Shown piece after piece: positions 59,401 through 64,000 of a stretch of DNA of 64,000 nucleotides (its first letter is position 1; each line of letters opens with the position of its first letter). Location of the stretch: contig OY282610.1 in assembly GCA_958298945.1 (NCBI GenBank), forward strand, positions 35,719,667 through 35,783,666, in the 5' to 3' direction. A model generated the notes under the pieces. That model saw only the letters and a list, made by a program, of their open reading frames with translations. It had not been told where the DNA came from and searched no databases. The translations under genes were made by a program, and so were the position numbers. The stretch comes from Atherix ibis (taxonomy: Eukaryota > Arthropoda > Insecta > Diptera > Athericidae).

Positions 59401-60403
59401 TTGAGTTATAGTAAATGGACAGCGTTACAAGGGACGATTAGCCACCAAGAACATATGATTTAGTACCGCTGAAATATTTCTTATCCTTGATAAATAAAAA
59501 CTCTTGAAATCAACATTGAGCTTGTCAGCGGAGATGCCGAAAAAAAGTCAGCCGAAGTGTCAAAAATTTATTGTATTTTTTGGCTTTATCAAAATTTAAT
59601 GTTTATTATCTTATCTTTAAAGAAAAAAAAAAGTTTTAATCTTTTAAAAAAATACCCAATATTATAAGAAAAAAAAAATTATTTTTGGAACTTTTAAATA
59701 AAATTTTCAGTGCTCAAATTATTTAAAAAGAAAAAGGACAAAATTATTCTTCCCTCATTAGTCAGTACTTTGTCTTATTTTATTTTTTTACTTCCTTTAT
59801 AAATGTTCTCTTATATTTTTTTTTTAAATTTTAAGTAAAACTTTATTAATTTTTTTTGGGATATAAGTTACGAAAGCAATTCATTTTTATTAGTCTACTT
59901 AGAAAAACATGTGTGCATATGGAATTTTTCTGTACGCAAAAATATTCAAAACTATTTCAAGTTGGCACATAATTCTGAGATTTATACGAGATCATATATT
60001 TCGAAATAACCCTTTTGGGACTTATTATATTTATATTATATATATACCATATATATTTTTAATAGTTTATATATACGATTATGAGTGTTTGTATTAATGG
60101 ATGCATATAAGGAAAAAGCTAATTTATTGTTATTTTTCTTGTCTTCCTTTTGGATTGCTGTCAGTTATGGGTCTTCAAAAGATCTTCTCAGCAACAACAG
60201 CCGTTGTTGGACTTTTCATTTCAGTTGATTATGGCCTATGTGATGAGTTCCGTTGTCATGGCAACGATACTACCGGAAGTAACAAGGTTCCAGCTGTGGG
60301 ATGGCAAGGACGTGCGTTCTGGACATTACTCTACGTGACTGGCATAACATTGTGGACATTGCATTTATCATTGCTCGAAGGAAATCTCGTCATGCTATCA
60401 ATG
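46958..60403 (+). CDS. Multi-pass membrane protein gene (three exons seen, 3' end outside window)
   Basis: Joined coding exons 46958-47451, 56575-56723 and 60165-60403 give 294 codons in one frame and an open 3' end. All introns start GT and end AG, and exon phases agree (2, 1, 0). The protein has a polar, acidic N-terminus (residues 1-60, DDGDDDD at 25-31), a Q/H-rich patch (66-76), and hydrophobic segments at about 86-110, 125-150, 166-182, 198-212, 219-235 and 266-285, with a loop after the fifth carrying cysteines and a sequon (NDT, 248-250). The pairing of short segments and the GLQKIFSATTAVVGLFI pattern recall drug/metabolite transporter (SLC35/CRT-like) proteins; this is a guess from pattern, and the symbol is left empty. 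It is the only gene here without stops or frameshifts. Confidence 0.8.
47719..48836 (+). mobile_element. Mariner family A, copy 2, 3'-truncated
   Basis: The 5' end (TTGGTGTATAACTTAAAAAT, one G lost) follows TA at 47717-47718. The transposase starts at ATG 47889 and reads in one frame with stops at codons 42 (TAG 48012), 97 (TGA 48177) and 111 (TGA 48219). Then it is open: LLERQKKKSFLNRIITGDEK (first aspartate), YVKPGQPAKSTPKPNIHGAK, IIFHHDNARPHVARPVKNYL (second aspartate), PYSPDLAPSDYHLF (third), ending at NWLDSFLDFE. Homology with the 53-kb copy stops at about 48830, inside a fold-back, so the last 60 residues and the 3' terminus are missing. Confidence 0.92.
48808..48856. repeat. 20-bp fold-back at the mariner A breakpoint
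   Basis: AAAATTGGCTCGATTCATTC (48808-48827) belongs to the transposase gene and is exactly complementary to 48837-48856, which is not mariner in that orientation. Loop of 9 nt. The right arm is thus an inverted copy made at the break. Confidence 0.92.
48860..49230 (-). pseudogene. RTE-like LINE C-terminal tail
   Basis: The minus strand reads GMDAEDLAQKVYSSS, then LIRRGKPRFVWTDAVRQDAK and NMLRVSNWKTAV. It follows the RRxGRPxxxWxDxVxxDxxxLxxxxW pattern that ends these LINE proteins. Similar DNA (CGACACTCTCAGCA) occurs at 25.3 kb. No catalytic domain remains. Confidence 0.65.
49230..49925. other. Unassigned intronic DNA
   Basis: No readable family. The minus-strand frame at 49693-49935 (80 codons) has no recognisable domain. 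Confidence 0.4.
49930..50215 (+). pseudogene. Mariner family I, C-terminal remnant
   Basis: The + strand reads LHHDFASYQTANTTNDLLSE and KGISVNFQSLSYSPNGSPWE, then FFVI, where mariners have HHDNAxxHTA and PYSPDLAPCDFFLF. The third-block aspartates are mutated. Further down KSIPVEVFQHFFSAG parallels the C-terminal region. Stops are present and termini were not found. Confidence 0.6.
50220..52795. other. Intronic DNA without recognisable elements
   Basis: Some stretches (51400-52100) have moderate complexity but match nothing I know. A C-rich tract lies at 52450-52465 (runs of seven and four C). Confidence 0.45.
52800..54071 (+). mobile_element. Mariner family A, copy 3, full length
   Basis: Length is 1272 bp with TA at 52798-52799 and 54072-54073. 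The terminal repeats are identical over 18 bp (TTGGGTGTATAACTTAAA) and are followed by a short 5' leader. This is the best preserved element of the window and defines the family. It sits in intron 1 of the host gene in the same orientation. Confidence 0.96.
52978..54015 (+). pseudogene. Mariner A transposase (DD34D), three stops
   Basis: 345 codons from ATG 52978 to TGA/TAA-type stop at 54013, a typical mariner length, without frameshift. Stops interrupt codons 42 (TAG 53101), 65 (TGA 53170) and 97 (TGA 53266). The N-terminus reads MSNFVPKKSHLREVLIYFFN (helix-turn-helix region 1), then QAAISKRLKAAGF (second helix-turn-helix), WVPYELKPRDVERR, first block ITGDKKWIHYDN (aspartate kept, next glutamate is lysine), HHDNARPHVA, and SPDLAPSDYHLF 34 residues on. 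The C-terminal FWRGIHMLPERWEK is complete. Codons 42 and 97 are stopped in the copy at 47.7 kb as well. Confidence 0.94.
54490..54730 (-). pseudogene. Jockey-like LINE remnant
   Basis: The minus strand is open over FRYLGLNLNKRLIRNPHSRL, KRQELERRYLQLFRLLDKPS and KLTIDSKVLLYNALMKPYEL, the region just before the KPIWTYG motif in jockey-like elements. It differs from the copies at 31-33 kb (RYLGLIFDKRLTWNLHTK), so it is another lineage. Confidence 0.72.
54765..54850 (-). ncRNA. Possible tRNA-derived (SINE-like) segment
   Basis: On the minus strand TAGTTTAGCGAC resembles a pol III A box and GAGTTTGAACCC, about 45 bases further, resembles a B box (GGTTCGAxxCC). No cloverleaf with proper acceptor stem could be drawn, so it is not a functional tRNA gene. 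Confidence 0.3.
54880..56570. other. Intronic DNA without recognisable elements
   Basis: Mixed AT-rich and moderate-complexity sequence with no readable frame. The last 60 bases form the AT- and pyrimidine-rich approach to the exon 2 acceptor. Confidence 0.5.
56575..56723 (+). CDS. Host gene exon 2
   Basis: 149 bp. Acceptor TTCCATTTCAG and donor AAAAAG/GTAATT. It completes codon 165 and encodes LLVISLCCGIAGTLC, a cysteine-containing loop (SSYQRVPCHLQDPLKG) and a second hydrophobic stretch ALVYSLIFYFFFCKK. The frame is open and joins both neighbours in phase. Confidence 0.82.
56823..57510. repeat. Tandem repeat unit 1 (about 688 bp)
   Basis: Begins ATCCCCAAGCATTA. First half is non-coding and contains CAGCTGTTATCTGTCAAA with a nearby TTTGACAG-type partner (here altered to TTTACAG). 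Second half (from about 57170) is the 3' part of an RTE-like LINE in minus orientation, with the frame ILGRIFGRLYEYERLQRIF. It lacks about 24-30 bp (TACTGATAAGGCCGGTATTT region) present in units 2 and 3. Confidence 0.93.
57511..58222. repeat. Tandem repeat unit 2 (about 712 bp)
   Basis: Same layout as unit 1 with only scattered differences, plus the extra ACTGATAAGGCCGGTATTTT segment. CTGTCAAATTTTTGACAG, a small inverted repeat, is intact here. Confidence 0.93.
58223..58950. repeat. Tandem repeat unit 3 (about 728 bp)
   Basis: Same layout. It differs most at its right end: after CCAAGAATTCCCAATATTTT the sequence leaves the repeat and continues into unduplicated LINE at 58960-59350, so this unit carries the original LINE context. 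Confidence 0.9.
58960..59350 (-). pseudogene. RTE-like LINE RT region, continuous with repeat unit 3
   Basis: The minus strand reads TFADKIDIMSRSKRPVRMVF and IKIEPVAKK. This is the catalytic YADDIDIMxR box with the second aspartate changed to lysine, followed by the family helix. Together with the LINE tail in unit 3 it forms one 5'-truncated, inactive element. Confidence 0.72.
60165..60403 (+). CDS. Host gene exon 3
   Basis: 239 bp. Acceptor TGGATTGCTGTCAG, donor TCAATG/GTATGT. It encodes residues 215-294: a membrane segment (FSATTAVVGLFISV), the loop DYGLCDEFRCHGNDTTG with two cysteines and a sequon, then GWQGRAFWTLLYVTGITLW and HLSLLEGNLVMLSM. The exon ends between codons, so the next exon must start in phase 0; none was recognised before 64000. 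Confidence 0.82.
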
Positions 60404-61520
60404 GTATGTACTCGAATTATTCCAATATATCATATGACACTGATTTCAGTCTAAATACCAAAATCATCATTCATTCTTAACATACGATGGAATCGTGATA
60501 CTCGTTTATAATTAGGTGCAATAAAAATTCAAAATTTCAAATTTCCCTTAACGTAGGCGTGCATATTAAACGCATGAATACGCTTAACGTTTAGTGCATA
60601 CACATACAAGTACGAGTATACGCAAATGTTGCTCGTATGAGTAATTTTTGATTTCGATATTAAGTGTGATAAGCGAAATTAAATTAACTCACGATAAGAT
60701 CATGTTAATAAATAATAAAATCAATTAGCACATGATTAATTATTCAATTAGTGTGAAATACGTTTTTATGCGACTGTATCTACGTCTGCTTTTAATATTA
60801 ATAGAGTACTACAATAAATACACGTACATTGAAGGTTGTTGGTACGGGTGCTTTACCCGTTCTTTTAACTATGAACATGTATAAATTAATGTAAACATAG
60901 TAAACCTACACGAATAGAAAGAATATTAGTGATGCTAGGGATTATGTAGTAAGAAGACGCATACTCATTCGTACACAAAATTCATTTCTAGTGTAAATCG
61001 TACGTACAAGTACCACCACCTACCACAACGTTTGTTTGCTTTGGCAAATCCGTGTGTGGTCCTTGTAGATTTTGATATCAATTTCATTTGGGTAAGATTC
61101 CGTGTACTTGAATAAGAATAACGACAAATATCCAACATCACATAAAATGTACACAGCCCCAAAATGATATTCAACTAAATAGGCAGGTGTAGTCAGCCAT
61201 GTACATACAATGTTCGTACCTGTACGAGTGGATACTTCCGAAAATGTGTATATTACGTGTATGTTCTGGTGATTGTGCAAATCATCAATTTTATGATTAA
61301 AGCTGCTTAAAGTTATCGTCGACTTAATAGCTATAAATCACCTAATGTGAAATTGAATACACACTTTTTTCGTCATCGTCGTCGTCTATTCCTTTATTGT
61401 CGATTTCCTTGTACACAAACCAACGCGTTCTTATAGCGAATGTTACGCCTTTCAGTCAAATCATTTCTTATTACATATTTTTTTTAGTATTAATTTTAGT
61501 TTTTTTTTTTTTTTTTAAAA
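60404..61520. other. Presumed host intron 3, first part
   Basis: Starts with a strong GTATGT donor. AT-rich to moderate complexity, no recognised element. A short CGTCGT repeat lies at about 61374-61386. Confidence 0.5.
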
Positions 61521-62340
61521 CAAGGACTCGCACAAAAGTAATGAGACAGATTTGTTGTTTTTTTTTTGTAATAATTCTATTTCATTTTTATACATAAATA
61601 TTGTCGCCAAGAAAGGAGTTCTCTTCGTCTGGAGGCATTGTTTTCACTATTTTTTTTTTTGTAGAAGTGCGACTTCAACTGAAATTGCCTTTAACTTCTC
61701 CTTTAGATGTTATTGACAGTACGAAGATGTATCCTTTCAATTAGTTTTTGATCTTGCACTAAGATCAGGTGAATATAACATATGGAATCCTTTTTTTTCG
61801 ATAAACACTCGGAGAAGAGGATTTCTTGGATGGAAGGACTAAGCTCAGTTGAATATGGGTTGATGAAAATCGCGGGGGGTGTTGTTATCTAAGTTGGAGC
61901 ATCCAACGCCTACAATGTCCTATCTGATGCGAACAATCTTTTTTCTGAGTTTTTCAAGGACTTCGTAATATAAAAAAGTCTGTGAAAGGTTTCACATCAG
62001 TTTTTTTATTGATGGTTTCACTAAGCGAAACTCGTCTTCTAATGCTTCCATGTAACAGTGGGCGATGTGTTGATGAAGCATCCAAGTATCTTTATTATTT
62101 AATTGGAACTTTAGTTTTTCGAACCTTTCTAGGACTTCTGCATAAAAAATGTGGTTCTGAAAGTTCATCTTCCTTCATTTTCACCACTGCTTCTTAGGGA
62201 ATGTTCCCAATAAGCTCCTTGAAACTTTCCCAAAGTCAAACTTTTACAGATTCCCGAAGCTTAACACAAAATTTTATGGCATATTCTTGTTCTAAATTTC
62301 GCTGTTCTGTTTTTCGTAATGGACTACAAAAATACAACTT
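61521..62340 (-). pseudogene. Mariner family H, copy 2, with internal duplication
   Basis: The terminus ACAAAAGTAATGAGACAG lies at 61533-61550. On the minus strand an N-terminal scrap (MPxNFVLSFG) runs into FYAEVLERFEKLKFQLNNKD and TWMLHQHIAHCYMEALEDE (damaged second block), and then a second, equivalent stretch FLYYEVLEKLRKKDCSHQ with RRWMLQLR follows. The VLExLRKK to WML segment is therefore present twice. Most of the N-terminal half is deleted and stops are frequent. Confidence 0.62.
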
Positions 62341-62344
62341 CACT

Positions 62345-64000
62345 TGCCACGCACTATAGGACCGGGAAGTTACCAAATGGAGTTGAAATTTCTTCCGCAC
62401 CTAACGTACAACTAATGTGGAAGGGAAGTCCGTATTGTTGTCAGATTTCTCTCAGTAATTACAGATTAATTTTAATCTACGTAGATATCTTTTTAGCACT
62501 ATAATAGTCATTTTTTTTAGCATCTCATTGGCTAACTATTATGAACATAGTTCATTGAACATCCTTAACAAAATTCGGGGCACAAAAACTGCTCAGAATT
62601 CGAATATGCTCTTTTCTACAATTTCCTTTTTGAAAACCTCACATGTCCTATCTGACTCTTCCACATATATTCTGCGAATATCATCAAATCAGGAATTTTC
62701 TTCATGAAAAGCTCCTATGTTAGATCCAACAATGTCATATCTTATTCTCTTTTAAACCTGATTAAAGGAACTAACATGCTCTACAAAATTTAACCAACTC
62801 TAACTAATCTAGCCTACTAAAAATAGAGCACCTTCGCTTAGGAAACTATTAACGCCCACACTCAGATGAAACTTTAGGTCAGCAAATGCCCTCATGGGAA
62901 TGACTCCCGGCTCATGTCTACGGGACCTGAAAAATAAACAAACATTAATAAACAATTTATGAAAAAAATTATATTGCATAAAATAAATATTATACAATAA
63001 AACTATCAGACATCAGGATCAAAAGAGGAAATCCGCAATATTACCACATCGTTCTCAGTAATGCCAACCTTATCTTATTTTTGTTTATAAGATTTTCCTT
63101 CAATATGTTCCTGTATGTGAATTGAAATTTCCAATAACTGAATCGTCTAATAAACTGAATAGATATGGGAAAATTGGGACGGGAATAATTTATGAAATTT
63201 TTGAATAAGTTAACAAAAATTTCATCAATTTTTTCGATTCTTTTTAACCGTCAATTTCTATATTGTATAAGTCTGTGTGCATTGGGATTGAAAATAAAGT
63301 GATCCTTTTTGAAAATGTAATTTAAGCTGACAACAATTTCATAATAACAAATCCACAAAGTATGTACGTAATCAATTTTTGGTCTAATTTTATCTCAGTT
63401 TATTATGTTTTCTTCTGTTGGTAAAATATTGAAATAGGCAAAGTGAAAATATCGACAGTACACCCACGCACGATTTTTATAAAAGAATTCAGCAAAGGCT
63501 TCTTTACATATTGAAAATATCATATGCACATGGGATAACATCGTTGTTAGCATATGTATATAAAGGAGTTAATTTAATGTACCAAAGTTATTCGATTAGT
63601 CGATGTACTAATAAATTTTCATGTCTCTATAAAAATATTCATGAATGTTGTTAATTTTTAACATATTTTTTTGTGAAAATATAAATTTTTTTTTAAAGGT
63701 AAAACATGAAGAAATATTGTCTTTTAATATAATTATTTTTCTAAAATGCAAACAATTTAAAAATTCCAAGTTTTGTTGTTAACTTTTCAAATTAGGCCCC
63801 CGTCGTTTGCCATGTTCTTGTAAGATAAGAAAATTGTTTCAAAATATTTAAGGACTGATTAATTTCCATATTTTAATAAATTGAATGAAACTTTAACTGT
63901 TAAAATACTCGTAAAATTTATGATTTTCATTAAGTTTTTTTTTTTTTTTTGTAAAAAGGAATTTCAATTTTTTTCTATTATTAACTGTTGGTAATTATGT
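62345..64000. other. Presumed intronic DNA without recognisable elements
   Basis: 62345-62990 has moderate GC and looks like decayed repeat (a minus-strand frame with GVIPMRAFADLKFHLSVGVN has no family I can name). The rest is AT-rich. No further exon of the host gene was recognised. Confidence 0.45.

Larger units (their letters stand above)
56724..60164 (+). other. Host gene intron 2 (3441 bp)
   Basis: GT at 56724, acceptor GGATTGCTGTCAG ending at 60164. About 2.1 kb of it is a threefold tandem repeat, followed by an LINE RT fragment and 0.5 kb of AT-rich DNA (59550-60100). Confidence 0.78.

Noticed and set aside
60404..64000. A fourth exon of the host gene
   Set aside because: No open segment bounded by AG and GT in the required phase with hydrophobic coding character was found.

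Overview
The window looks like nuclear DNA of an insect, most likely a higher fly. It is very AT-rich, has GT-AG introns of several kilobases, and is packed with decayed insect-type mobile elements (mariner, rosa-like, Tc1-like, jockey-like and RTE-like). The species assignment is inference from element content only. Nothing bacterial, viral or CRISPR-like is visible.

Only one host gene can be supported. It runs on the + strand from about 46.96 kb past the right edge, with three coding exons (46958-47451, 56575-56723, 60165-60403) that splice in frame into 294 codons of a multi-pass membrane protein. The protein has an acidic, polar N-terminal tail and at least six hydrophobic segments. I do not recognise the gene; the layout is reminiscent of the drug/metabolite transporter superfamily. 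Intron 1 is 9.1 kb and intron 2 is 3.4 kb, and both are loaded with transposon debris.

The rest is a transposon graveyard. I separate at least nine DD34D mariner lineages by their terminal inverted repeats (TIRs) or protein, named here A to I: A (ends TTGGGTGTATAACTTAAA; 1.4-2.2, 47.7-48.8 and 52.8-54.1 kb), B (0.6-1.36 and 2.2-2.3 kb), C (ends CGAGGTCTGTTCAAAAAGTA; 6.7-8.0 and 12.8-13.7 kb), D (ends CCAGGTGTATAAGCTTAAAT; 20.9-22.0 kb), E (ends CGAGGGTCATTCAACAAGT; 26.1-27.1 and 37.6-38.1 kb), F (end TTGGGTTGTTCGGAAAGTAA, mellifera-like; 25.6-26.1 kb), G (core TGATAAGTCAGTGATAAATG; 16.2-17.4, 30.3/34.0, 36.2 and 43.6-45.9 kb), H (AAAGTAATGAGAC ends; 40.6-42.0 and 61.5-62.3 kb) and I (49.9-50.2 kb). 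There are also rosa-like DD41D elements (36.5-37.6 and 44.4-45.2 kb, a scrap at 9.4 kb), a Tc1-like relic (24.4-25.1 kb), jockey-like LINEs (30.4-34.0 kb, scraps at 18.6, 20.8 and 54.5 kb) and RTE-like LINEs (13.7-14.7, 19.1-20.3, 20.3-20.75, 25.3/27.1, 48.9 and 57.2-59.3 kb).

The interest lies in how the elements are broken and joined: a mariner inside a mariner whose flank is permuted; a hybrid mariner with ends from two families, sitting inside a LINE; a rosa element fused to a mariner half; a rosa element nested in a mariner; a LINE with a 14-bp target duplication later tandem-duplicated at a 4-bp microhomology; two mariner copies sharing two stop codons; a 20-bp fold-back at a mariner breakpoint; and a 0.7-kb unit repeated three times inside intron 2 of the host gene.
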